In this document: positions 6,191 to 11,838 of the stretch, piece after piece | Layout of the letters: each line of letters begins with the position of its first letter | How positions within the stretch are numbered: position 1 is the stretch's first letter | Assembly (NCBI GenBank): GCA_963623095.1 | Contig: CAVFKD010000035.1 | Coordinates: 1-11,838, forward strand | DNA: 11,838 bases | DNA from: UBA3210 sp963623095 | GTDB taxonomy: Bacteria > Bacillota_I > Bacilli_A > RFN20 > CAG-449 | Reading direction: 5' to 3' | Made by a program: the position numbers and the translations under genes | The notes under the pieces: model-generated | The model's input: only the letters and a program-made list of their open reading frames with translations | The model's database searches: none | What the model was told of the DNA's origin: nothing

Positions 6191-8554
6191 TTATTTATTA
6201 TGTATTGCATCAATTGGTTTTTTATTCGCGAGTCTAGTAACAGGTAATATACTTGAAATAATACTTGCGCCAATCGCAACGCCAAAGATCATTAATACAA
6301 CTAAGATATTAGGTGACATAACATTAAATGCTAGAGAGAATGCTTCAGTTAAACCTGAGTTAACTCTAAATGAAATGTAGAATGTAATAATAGTTGCAAG
6401 AAGGAAGTTAATCGCTGCAATAATGAATGATTCAGAATAGAAGATTTTAAATACATCACTTCTTTTCGCACCAACCGCGCGTAATATACCAATTTCAACT
6501 TTCTTACTATTAATAGAAATAGAAATAAAGTTATAGAATAAGAGTAATGCAAATACCGCGAAAGCTACACCAATCCAAACAAATACTTGAGTTAAGATAT
6601 AGATAACATTGGAATAGTTTTCTACATTTGTGAGCATTGGATCAACAAATGATAATTTATATGTATCAGATGTAATCTTATCTTCATCATCAAATGCATC
6701 TTTTGTTTTATTATATACATCAATAAACTTGCTTACTTTTGAAGTATCTAGTTCTTTTCCAAAAGCGATAAATGCAGTTGCATCATCACCTTCAACATCA
6801 CTAGTAATGTTGATTCCAGGTTTTGCTGAATATTCATAAATAACATTATGTAAATTTGCGCTAGCTCTTAAAAATGCAATTGTTAATGTATCACCATTTG
6901 AAGCTTTTAATAAAGAAGAATCTTTTCTATATTTTTCAAATTTTTCTGGATATTTTGTATCAACAACGCCGGAAATTTTTAATTTTTCAAGTGTATCATT
7001 TTCTCCCATTGTATAAACGTATTTACCAATAATAGAAGTTTCATCTATATTTTCAGTTTTGCTAGTTTTACCTTCATCATTTATTTCATAATAACCAAAA
7101 TCTTCATAGGTAAATAAAGCGTATTTAGAAATACAAATTTCACCTTCCGCGGCAGGAGCTTTACCACTTATGATATTTAATCCAAATTCGTTTAAGACAT
7201 CTGCGTTTACTCCAACTCTTCCATAATATGTATCCATATGGAATACATCGTGGCTAGAAGGTGCATTTAATTCAACTTTTTGACCATTAGAAACTGTGTA
7301 AACTTTCGCTCCAGTTTGTTCTACAATTTCGTCTAGTTTACCTTTTGATAAAGTGTTTTTTACGATGGTTGAACCATCATCTGTTTTTTCTCTTTTTTCA
7401 AAAGTAAAACTTACTGCATGGATATCATTTTTCTCAACTGTTGATAATAAGGCACTTTTAGAATTAAACATTGATAATGTTGCGCTGAAACCAAATAAAG
7501 AAAAAGCAATGGTTGAAAGTAATACAGTTAAAACTAATCTACCTGGTTTTACTTTTAATGATTTTGCACCCATTCTAAATGCGTGTTTCATTGAGAAATG
7601 TGATTTAATTAAATTGAATTTTTCATCACCAACTTTAATAGAATCTTGATCAGTATCAACAAACTTTTCTCTATTACCTTCTTTATCAATTCTACCTACT
7701 TCACATACTGCATCATTAATATGTTCATCCGCGGTAATATATATTTCAGAATTTCTAGAAGCTAATCTTTCATTGATAATCTTTAAGTCTTTTTGCGTTA
7801 ATTCGTGGTTCTTTTCTACACGGATAATATTATCACCCATGATTGATAAACCTTCTATAGGTGATTCTACTTCACATGTTGTTTTAGATATATCTGAGAT
7901 AATCTTACCATCTCTTAATTCGATAACTCGATCACCAAAGTGTTCTGCGAAATCTCTATCATGAGAAACAATTACAACTAATTTATCTTGTGATAATTTC
8001 TTTAATGTTTCAAATACTTGTTTACCAGTATTAGAATCTAAAGCACCTGTTGGTTCATCACCAAAGATAATCTTAGGTTCTTTAACTAATGCACGAGCGA
8101 TGGCTACTCTTTGTTTTTGTCCACCTGATAATTCATTAGGTTTTCTTTTACCAAAGCCTTCAAGATCAACTTGTTTTAAAATGTTATCGATGATTTCATC
8201 AGTAACAGGCTTATGTTGTAATTGTAATGCAAGGGCGATATTTTCCTTAATAGTGAAATCAGAAAGAATATTATATTCTTGGAAAATAAAGCCAAGATAT
8301 GTATTACGGTATGAATCCATTTCACTACCGGAGAATTCTTTGCTAGATTTACCATTGATGATAATTTCTCCAGAATCCGCTTTATCAAGTCCACCCATAA
8401 CATTTAATAAAGTAGACTTACCAGAACCTGATTTACCTAAGATAAAGATTAAACCTTTTTCAGGAAATTTAACCGATACATCATCTAAGGCATATACAGG
8501 GTCAGAATTTTTAACTTTATAAACTTTCTTTAAGTTTTTAACTTCAAGCATCAT
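6191..8554 (-). CDS. MacB-like ABC transporter, ATPase fused to FtsX permease, 787 aa
   Basis: Membrane ABC exporter or mechanotransmitter with ATPase and permease in one chain. ATPase domain 1-220: Walker A G40-K-S-G-S-G-K-S-T48, Q-loop Q92, signature L142-S-G-G-Q, Walker B ending D166-E167, H-loop H198. After a linker (222-335), the permease has one helix (about 340-362), a large extracytoplasmic domain (about 363-648) and three helices (650-675, 708-728, 749-771). The FtsX signature is E687-I-G-I-L-R-A-V-G-A and the C-terminal motif P771-V-T-R-L-A-N-K-K-P. This is the MacB topology; in Gram-positive bacteria such proteins export peptides or sense antimicrobial peptides, but no substrate can be read here. 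GGGAGA (8563-8568) is 8 nt before the first of two ATGs. It follows the DUF3137-like gene by 26 bp and ends at a strong terminator. Confidence 0.93.
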   Translation of the reverse strand: MMLEVKNLKKVYKVKNSDPVYALDDVSVKFPEKGLIFILGKSGSGKSTLLNVMGGLDKADSGEIIINGKSSKEFSGSEMDSYRNTYLGFIFQEYNILSDFTIKENIALALQLQHKPVTDEIIDNILKQVDLEGFGKRKPNELSGGQKQRVAIARALVKEPKIIFGDEPTGALDSNTGKQVFETLKKLSQDKLVVIVSHDRDFAEHFGDRVIELRDGKIISDISKTTCEVESPIEGLSIMGDNIIRVEKNHELTQKDLKIINERLASRNSEIYITADEHINDAVCEVGRIDKEGNREKFVDTDQDSIKVGDEKFNLIKSHFSMKHAFRMGAKSLKVKPGRLVLTVLLSTIAFSLFGFSATLSMFNSKSALLSTVEKNDIHAVSFTFEKREKTDDGSTIVKNTLSKGKLDEIVEQTGAKVYTVSNGQKVELNAPSSHDVFHMDTYYGRVGVNADVLNEFGLNIISGKAPAAEGEICISKYALFTYEDFGYYEINDEGKTSKTENIDETSIIGKYVYTMGENDTLEKLKISGVVDTKYPEKFEKYRKDSSLLKASNGDTLTIAFLRASANLHNVIYEYSAKPGINITSDVEGDDATAFIAFGKELDTSKVSKFIDVYNKTKDAFDDEDKITSDTYKLSFVDPMLTNVENYSNVIYILTQVFVWIGVAFAVFALLLFYNFISISINSKKVEIGILRAVGAKRSDVFKIFYSESFIIAAINFLLATIITFYISFRVNSGLTEAFSLAFNVMSPNILVVLMIFGVAIGASIISSILPVTRLANKKPIDAIHNK

Positions 8555-8580
8555 AGTTATATTCTCCCAATTAATATTTA

Positions 8581-9789
8581 TTAATCATTTAAAGCATCGT
8601 ATAGATTTGCGACTTTATTCATATCATCTCTAAAATGATTAAATCCATTTACTTCAAAATCTTTTTCTAGAGGAATAACCATTAAATCATCAGAATATGA
8701 TAAGCCAATTAATAATTGTCCTTCATTAAATGAGATTAATACATCATTTAATAAATTATCGCAATATAAGTCATTTAACGCTCTTACTACTCTAGTAGTG
8801 AATACCTTCTTTAAAGAATCATCTGAAGCATAAACACACCAATCGCTACTTAATTCAGGAATTTCAACTTTATTAACATCATCTAATTTATTAGGTTCTG
8901 CATCTCCACAACCTTTTAAATAGCATAAGATTCTACCTTCTTTTTTAATATCTAAAGGTAAAACAACTAATTTACCAACAAAACCAACTTTGTGAGTCTT
9001 TCTTACTTTCTTTTCACCAGTTTTGATTGATACATCACCTGTATAACCTTTAACACCATTTAATGTGAATCTAACGATGTTTCTTGATCCAATTTCAATG
9101 CAGTTATTAACATATTCTAATTTATCAACTACTTCTCTATCTAATTTTTCTTCAAATTTAATTGTGACATCTTTATATGTTGATTGATCATAAGCATAGG
9201 ACTCTGTATATAAAGAATAAACATTTAAGTATTTCTTTACGCCTTCATCCATCTTCTTTCTTTGCCAACGAGTTAATGCAAAAACTAAGATGAAATATAC
9301 TGCAATACCAAGTAATAACCATGTAATTGCATCTTGATAAATAAATCCAACAACTAATATTGCAATCATCGCGACAAATAAAACAATACCTAATACTTTA
9401 TTGTATTTTAGTAATTTATCGTGTTCTAATTTGAATTCTTCTCTAGCTTTGTTAACATTAGCTTTTAATTCTTCATCAGTTCCTACTTCAATTTGATTTA
9501 ATGAACCATTTTCATTTGGAACTACATCAAGAGTTGGTTCTTCAGTAGGTGTTTCTTCACCAACTGGTTCTATAGTCACTGTTTCAGAAGGTTCTACTTC
9601 TTCAACTTTAGGTTCTTCTATAATTTCAGGTGTTACTTCATCTACTTTTGTTTCTTCAACAGGGTTCTCTTCAATTGTTGGTTCTTCAACAGGCTTTTCT
9701 TCAACTACTGGTGTTTCTTCAACAATAGGTTGTTCAACATTTATATTTTCACTTGTAACAGTGGTTTCTACTTTTTTCTTTCTAGGCAT
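8581..9789 (-). CDS. DUF3137-like membrane protein with Glu/Val/Pro-rich arm, 402 aa
   Basis: Function unknown. Residues 1-90 form a low-complexity arm of Glu, Val, Pro and Thr with repeats such as V-E-E-x-P and P-V-E-E, then a short charged helix (105-128), two membrane helices (about 131-150 and 154-172) and a basic stop W175-Q-R-K-K. The C-terminal part (about 180-400) resembles DUF3137: a V-G-F-V-G-K-L strand (268-274), then W317-C-V-Y-A-S-D-D, a T-T-R-V-V-R-A-L helix (331-338), and L349-x-S-F-x-E-G-Q-L-L-I-G-L near the end. I make this family call from memory of its pattern. Both ends are probably cytoplasmic. It leads the operon with the ABC-FtsX protein (26 bp gap), so the two may work together. 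AGGAG (9797-9801) is 7 nt before the ATG. The repetitive arm is the part most likely to vary between strains. Confidence 0.82.
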   Translation of the reverse strand: MPRKKKVETTVTSENINVEQPIVEETPVVEEKPVEEPTIEENPVEETKVDEVTPEIIEEPKVEEVEPSETVTIEPVGEETPTEEPTLDVVPNENGSLNQIEVGTDEELKANVNKAREEFKLEHDKLLKYNKVLGIVLFVAMIAILVVGFIYQDAITWLLLGIAVYFILVFALTRWQRKKMDEGVKKYLNVYSLYTESYAYDQSTYKDVTIKFEEKLDREVVDKLEYVNNCIEIGSRNIVRFTLNGVKGYTGDVSIKTGEKKVRKTHKVGFVGKLVVLPLDIKKEGRILCYLKGCGDAEPNKLDDVNKVEIPELSSDWCVYASDDSLKKVFTTRVVRALNDLYCDNLLNDVLISFNEGQLLIGLSYSDDLMVIPLEKDFEVNGFNHFRDDMNKVANLYDALND

Positions 9790-9815
9790 ATTAAAACTCC
9801 TTTTTTATTTATATT

Positions 9816-9839
9816 ATTATACAATTTTCTTAGTTAAAA
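9816..9839 (-). promoter_or_regulatory. Candidate promoter of the DUF3137-ABC operon
   Basis: On the minus strand a perfect -10 TATAAT (9816-9821) lies 27 nt before the start codon at 9789. No good -35 stands at 16-18 nt; T-rich sequence around 9837-9845 could serve weakly. The operon is divergent from the TPP-controlled thiT operon. Confidence 0.5.
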
Positions 9840-9845
9840 CAAAAA

Positions 9846-9879
9846 TAATATTGCATTTTTCATCAATATATTTTTAAAT
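9846..9879 (+). promoter_or_regulatory. Promoter region of the thiT operon (exact boxes unsure)
   Basis: TTGCAT (9851-9856) and TTAAAT (9874-9879) are 17 nt apart and make the best-looking pair, but transcription would then start near 9885, after the 5' strand of riboswitch helix P1 (9882-9885). TATATT (9867-9872) as -10 would start at about 9879 and keep P1 whole, but lacks a good -35. The true start is somewhere in this stretch. Confidence 0.35.
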
Positions 9880-9881
9880 AG

Positions 9882-9966
9882 ATTCATGGGAGCTTAATGA
9901 ATTAGGCTGAGAGGACACTTCTTAGTGTCGACCACACTTGATCTAGGTAATGCTAGCGGAAGGAAT
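9882..9966 (+). ncRNA. TPP riboswitch (THI element) aptamer
   Basis: The conserved THI-box parts appear in order: GGGAGC (9888-9893), AGGCTGAGAG (9903-9912), an optional hairpin GACACT-TCTT-AGTGTC (9914-9929), ACTTGATCTAGGTAATG (9936-9952) and CTAGCGGAAGGAAT (9953-9966). P1 pairs ATTC (9882-9885) with GAAT (9963-9966). The CTGAGA block binds the pyrimidine and the GATCT..GGTAATG..AGCG part binds the diphosphate of TPP. It stands directly upstream of thiT and so shuts off thiamine uptake when TPP is plentiful. Confidence 0.97.
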
Positions 9967-9984
9967 TTTTTATTTTGCAATAAT

Positions 9985-10024
9985 GTTCTTTTTTGGCATA
10001 TCTGGTCAGAAAGGAACGTTTTTT
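9985..10024 (+). terminator. TPP riboswitch expression platform: terminator that also hides the thiT RBS
   Basis: Arms GTTCTTTTTTGG (9985-9996) and TCAGAAAGGAAC (10006-10017) pair over 12 bp, with three G-U pairs, around a nine-base loop; a T run follows (10019-10024), just before the ATG at 10029. The 3' arm contains the thiT Shine-Dalgarno AAGGA. The 3' P1 strand of the aptamer (9958-9966, GGAAGGAAT) can instead pair with 9985-9993, which would break the terminator. With TPP bound, P1 keeps that strand and the terminator forms. Confidence 0.75.
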
Positions 10025-10028
10025 ATTT

Positions 10029-10664
10029 ATGAAGAAAGAAAATAAATTCTTCACTACCAGAAATATTGGTGAAATAGCCATATTTACTGCGCTTGCCTTC
10101 GGACTAGATTTCTTACAAGGAGGCATCTTTAAGGGAGTATTCCCTAATGGAGGTAGCATTGGTATTGCCATGTTACCAATACTAGTTTTGGCATATCGCC
10201 GAGGCTTTTTATCCGCGTTAATATGTGGAATATTACTCGCATTCTTACAATGTTTTGGAGGAGTATACGCGATTAGTTCATCTTGGTATAATGTTTTATT
10301 CCAAATATTACTCGATTATATCCTTGCTTATCCAGTAGTCGCGATCGCAGGATTATTCTATAAGCCATTTAAAAATGCTGAATCTAAAAAAGACCAAACT
10401 AAGTATATTCTTATTGGTTCAATTCTCGGGGGACTTGCCAAATTCCTCACTCACTTCTTATCAGGATGTATATTCTGGGCGAATTATGATTTCGCGGGAG
10501 GCCCTGTCTTATATTCTATTGTATATAATGGTGCATACATGCTTCCTAATATCATTTTAAGTAGCTTAATCTTAGTTATTATGAACCTTAAAGCTCATAA
10601 CATCTTTGTTGTTAAAGAAGTAAGTAAAAATAACAAAGAAGAAGGAGAATTAGCCCATGAATAA
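10029..10664 (+). CDS. thiT: ThiT thiamine-binding S-component of an ECF transporter, 211 aa
   Basis: Integral membrane protein (about six helices) that binds thiamine outside the cell and works with the shared EcfA/A'/T module, which is not encoded here. Recognisable family stretches are G41-G-S-I-G-I-A-M-L-P-I, the R57-R-G motif, L94-L-D-Y-I-L-A-Y-P, K138-F-L-T-H142-F-L-S-G-C-I-F-W150 and Y162-S-I-V-Y-N167-G. H142, W150, Y162 and N167 match thiamine-contacting residues of Lactococcus ThiT; D96 stands where that protein has glutamate. I chose the ATG at 10029 because the riboswitch platform ends just before it and AAGGA (10011-10015) is upstream at a rather long 13 nt; an in-frame TTG at 9993 lies inside the terminator stem and lacks a ribosome site. 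The stop overlaps the next gene by 8 bp. A TPP riboswitch controls it. Confidence 0.95.
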   Translation: MKKENKFFTTRNIGEIAIFTALAFGLDFLQGGIFKGVFPNGGSIGIAMLPILVLAYRRGFLSALICGILLAFLQCFGGVYAISSSWYNVLFQILLDYILAYPVVAIAGLFYKPFKNAESKKDQTKYILIGSILGGLAKFLTHFLSGCIFWANYDFAGGPVLYSIVYNGAYMLPNIILSSLILVIMNLKAHNIFVVKEVSKNNKEEGELAHE

Positions 10665-11088
10665 ATATTTAGAATTAATTAAAAGAATTTTACTTTTAAT
10701 CTTAGGTTCATTCTTAAGTGTCTTATTCTTAGTTTTCTACATTAAAAGTTATTCATTTTATCAAGATGAATACGGAACAGATATTTCATTTAATAACGAT
10801 TATTTAGTTTTAACATTATTAGGTTTAATTATCTTAGTTTATGGAATTATATCTTTATATACATTCTTAAAGAATAAAGAAAATCATTATTTCAATATTT
10901 CCTCTTTATGTTTTACAGGACTTGGAGGATTTTATGGACTTGGTATTTTCTTTAAGCAAATTGCCAAAGGAAAAGAATACGCATCTAACGCACATTATTT
11001 ATATTTAGGTATTATGCTAACTTTATTATTCTTCTATTTCGCAATTAACGTATATCAAGATTACAAATTAAAAGCTAATAAACAATAA
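10657..11088 (+). CDS. Four-helix membrane protein of unknown function in the thiT operon, 143 aa
   Basis: I do not recognise this protein. It has a short basic N-terminus and four hydrophobic segments at about 9-29, 49-71, 79-101 and 114-136, with a polar external or internal loop at 30-48 (S-F-Y-Q-D-E-Y-G-T-D) and a basic tail (K137-Q143). The helices are very rich in Leu, Ile and Phe and have a Gly-rich third helix (G88-L-G-G-F-Y-G-L-G-I). It starts inside the end of thiT (8-bp overlap, AAGGAG at 10642-10647, 9 nt spacing), so it is co-transcribed and probably translationally coupled, and is therefore under the TPP riboswitch. This ties it to thiamine by context only. Its end overlaps the convergent thiN gene by 14 bp. 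Confidence 0.85.
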   Translation: MNKYLELIKRILLLILGSFLSVLFLVFYIKSYSFYQDEYGTDISFNNDYLVLTLLGLIILVYGIISLYTFLKNKENHYFNISSLCFTGLGGFYGLGIFFKQIAKGKEYASNAHYLYLGIMLTLLFFYFAINVYQDYKLKANKQ

Positions 11089-11671
11089 CTAAAGTACCTT
11101 GTTTTACTTCAATAAATGCCGTTTTATTGATAAATTCATTTGATACACCTAAAGGAAAAGAATTTGTTAAAGTAATATTGTTTACTTCATATTTCAAATT
11201 CTTAATAGTTACACCTTTAGAACAATCTAAACTAAAGATGGAGATATATCCATCTTTTTTATTTATCTCTAATGATGAATTAGTTAAATAAGTTATTCTT
11301 TGACCACTACCAAAAATAGTTATTTTTAAGCCCATAGAATGATATTTATATCCATCTTGAATAATCGCAATAGAATGATCAATTCTACCGCCTAAACAGC
11401 CATATATCTCTATTTCTTTATATCCTAGATTATAAGCTTCTTGTAAGGCTCTATTAGTATCGGTGATATCTTTAATAGGATCTAATTTTACTATTTTAAT
11501 ATCATTTGGAACATATCCTAAAGAATCAAAATCACCAACGCCTAAAGATATCTTATAATGATGTTTTAAAAGAAAGGATATTCCCCCGTCAACACCGATT
11601 ATAAAATCATTATCATCATATTTAAATTCATCAATGATAGGACTTGCTCCTACAATAATACATTTATTCAT
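11075..11671 (-). CDS. thiN: Thiamine pyrophosphokinase ThiN, 198 aa
   Basis: Cytoplasmic enzyme that transfers pyrophosphate from ATP to thiamine, giving TPP. Family motifs are complete: G26-V-D-G-G30 and G46-D-F-D-S50 (metal and ATP site), D68-I-T-D71-T-N (the K-D-x-T-D-T block), and G94-R-I-D-H-S100; the C-terminal half (about 125-198) is the beta-rich thiamine-binding domain. Length is slightly below the usual 205-220 aa. I chose the ATG at 11671, with AGGAAG (11678-11683) 6 nt upstream; an in-frame TTG at 11701 would add ten residues from a terminator stem and has no ribosome site. It converges on the thiT operon with a 14-bp overlap, so the two steps of thiamine salvage are neighbours but on opposite strands. 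It shows no riboswitch of its own; it lies 38 bp after an unknown gene. Confidence 0.95.
   Translation of the reverse strand: MNKCIIVGASPIIDEFKYDDNDFIIGVDGGISFLLKHHYKISLGVGDFDSLGYVPNDIKIVKLDPIKDITDTNRALQEAYNLGYKEIEIYGCLGGRIDHSIAIIQDGYKYHSMGLKITIFGSGQRITYLTNSSLEINKKDGYISIFSLDCSKGVTIKNLKYEVNNITLTNSFPLGVSNEFINKTAFIEVKQGTLVIVY
11234..11264 (+). terminator. Plus-strand intrinsic terminator inside thiN (end of the thiT operon)
   Basis: On the plus strand AAAGATGGA (11234-11242) and TCCATCTTT (11249-11257) form a perfect 9-bp stem with the six-base loop GATATA, followed by a T-rich tail TTTATTT (11258-11264), making six T in a row with the end of the stem. It lies 146 nt after the stop of the 143-aa gene and antisense to thiN codons for about residues 138-147. 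No other plus-strand terminator is seen after the thiT operon. On the minus strand no T run follows it. Confidence 0.65.
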
Positions 11672-11686
11672 AAAATACTTCCTATT

Positions 11687-11712
11687 AAAATAGAGTGGCA
11701 AACACCACTCTA
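11687..11712 (-). terminator. Terminator or attenuator hairpin between the edge gene and thiN
   Basis: On the minus strand TAGAGTGG (11705-11712) pairs perfectly over 8 bp with CCACTCTA (11691-11698) around a six-base loop, followed by TTTT (11687-11690). The stop codon TAG of the upstream gene is the first three bases of the stem. The T run is short, so termination is probably partial, and some thiN expression may come by read-through. Confidence 0.7.
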
Positions 11713-11838
11713 CTTCTTTTTCTTTTCTTTTTCTTCTGCGAGTTGTTTAAAAGTTGGAACTTTCTTTGCCCCATATCCTTTTGTACGAGGATTAAAATAT
11801 TGTAAGAAAGGATTATATTTTGCTTTCTTCTTTTTAAT
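11710..11838 (-). CDS. C-terminal 42 residues of an unidentified Lys-rich protein (partial)
   Basis: An open frame runs from the window edge to a TAG at 11710. The visible part begins I-K-K-K-K-A-K-Y-N-P-F-L, continues Q-Y-F-N-P-R-T-K-G-Y-G and ends E-E-K-E-K-K-K-K. It has no in-frame ATG, so the start lies outside the window. The strongly basic composition would suit a nucleic-acid-binding or ribosome-associated protein, but I do not recognise the family. It is followed by a hairpin and then thiN on the same strand. Confidence 0.6.
   Translation of the reverse strand: MKKKKAKYNPFLQYFNPRTKGYGAKKVPTFKQLAEEKEKKKK

Noticed and set aside
6126..6380. Plus-strand open frame of 84 codons starting in the A run
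   Set aside because: It runs through the terminator hairpin and then antisense to the ABC permease end, without a ribosome site.
7353..7649. Plus-strand open frame of 98 codons opposite the ABC-FtsX gene
   Set aside because: Antisense to the well-supported permease sequence, without ribosome site or promoter.
8100..8522. Plus-strand open frame of 140 codons opposite the ABC ATPase domain
   Set aside because: It is antisense to the conserved Walker A, signature and Walker B region, has no ribosome site, and its product has no sensible composition. It is a shadow of the real gene.
9993..10028. Longer start (TTG) for thiT
   Set aside because: The TTG lies in the terminator stem of the riboswitch platform and has no Shine-Dalgarno; the ATG at 10029 fits the family start and the platform.
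11672..11701. Longer start (TTG) for thiN
   Set aside because: The extra ten codons come from the hairpin and its T run; the ATG at 11671 has a good Shine-Dalgarno 6 nt upstream and begins the typical first strand of the family.
1..11838. CRISPR array, insertion sequence, tRNA or rRNA gene
   Set aside because: I saw no regularly spaced repeats, transposase motifs, terminal repeats with target duplications, or tRNA T-arm patterns in the gaps; the only clear structured RNA is the TPP riboswitch.
1..11838. Mycoplasma code with TGA as Trp
   Set aside because: The tryptophans I checked, for example in the W-Y-F motifs, are TGG, and all genes read through in the standard code. The lack of TGA stops among 11 genes is too small a sample to mean much.

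Overview
The window is a very AT-rich bacterial segment with Gram-positive-type Shine-Dalgarno sites, intrinsic terminators, the standard genetic code (Trp is TGG; of 11 visible stop codons 9 are TAA, 2 TAG and none TGA) and very tight gene packing. Together with a TPP-riboswitch-controlled ThiT, a SipW-type signal peptidase and an ABC-FtsX fusion permease, this suggests a low-GC Firmicute of the Bacilli/Erysipelotrichia/Mollicutes-like type. No 16S or other marker gene is present, so finer placement is not possible.

Region 1 (1-6097, all minus strand) is the most distinctive part. A divergently built SipW/TasA-like export locus reads from 5048 down to 3: a 243-aa SipW-cognate secreted protein, a SipW-type (ER-type, Ser/His/Asp) signal peptidase, a 212-aa divergent homologue of the first protein, and a 928-aa very large Ser/Thr/Asn/Tyr-rich secreted protein. 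A second near-paralogue of the first protein (234 aa, 6040-5336) sits just upstream as its own unit with its own terminator. All four candidate substrates share an N-terminal hydrophobic segment ending in G-(F/L)-S-x-W-Y-F, and the three small ones can be aligned by eye along their whole length. By analogy with tapA-sipW-tasA this looks like a machine for a secreted fibre or matrix, with the 928-aa protein as candidate tip, anchor or adhesin. The promoter regions of the two close paralogues carry the same imperfect inverted repeat, with two base pairs that have changed in a compensatory way, so both units are probably under one regulator or one structured element.

Region 2 (6138-9821, minus strand) is a two-gene operon: a membrane-anchored DUF3137-like protein with a long Glu/Val/Pro-rich cytoplasmic arm, then a 787-aa MacB-like ABC ATPase-FtsX permease fusion. 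It ends in a strong intrinsic terminator.

Region 3 (9846-11838) is thiamine salvage. A TPP riboswitch with a readable terminator/antiterminator platform controls thiT (thiamine-binding S-component of an ECF transporter) and an overlapping unknown four-helix membrane protein on the plus strand. Convergent on the minus strand is thiN (thiamine pyrophosphokinase), whose end overlaps the unknown gene by 14 bp. Uptake by ThiT followed by pyrophosphorylation by ThiN yields TPP, the ligand that shuts off thiT. A plus-strand terminator for the thiT operon appears to lie inside the thiN coding sequence. The right edge holds the C-terminal end of an unidentified Lys-rich protein, closed by a hairpin that includes its stop codon.
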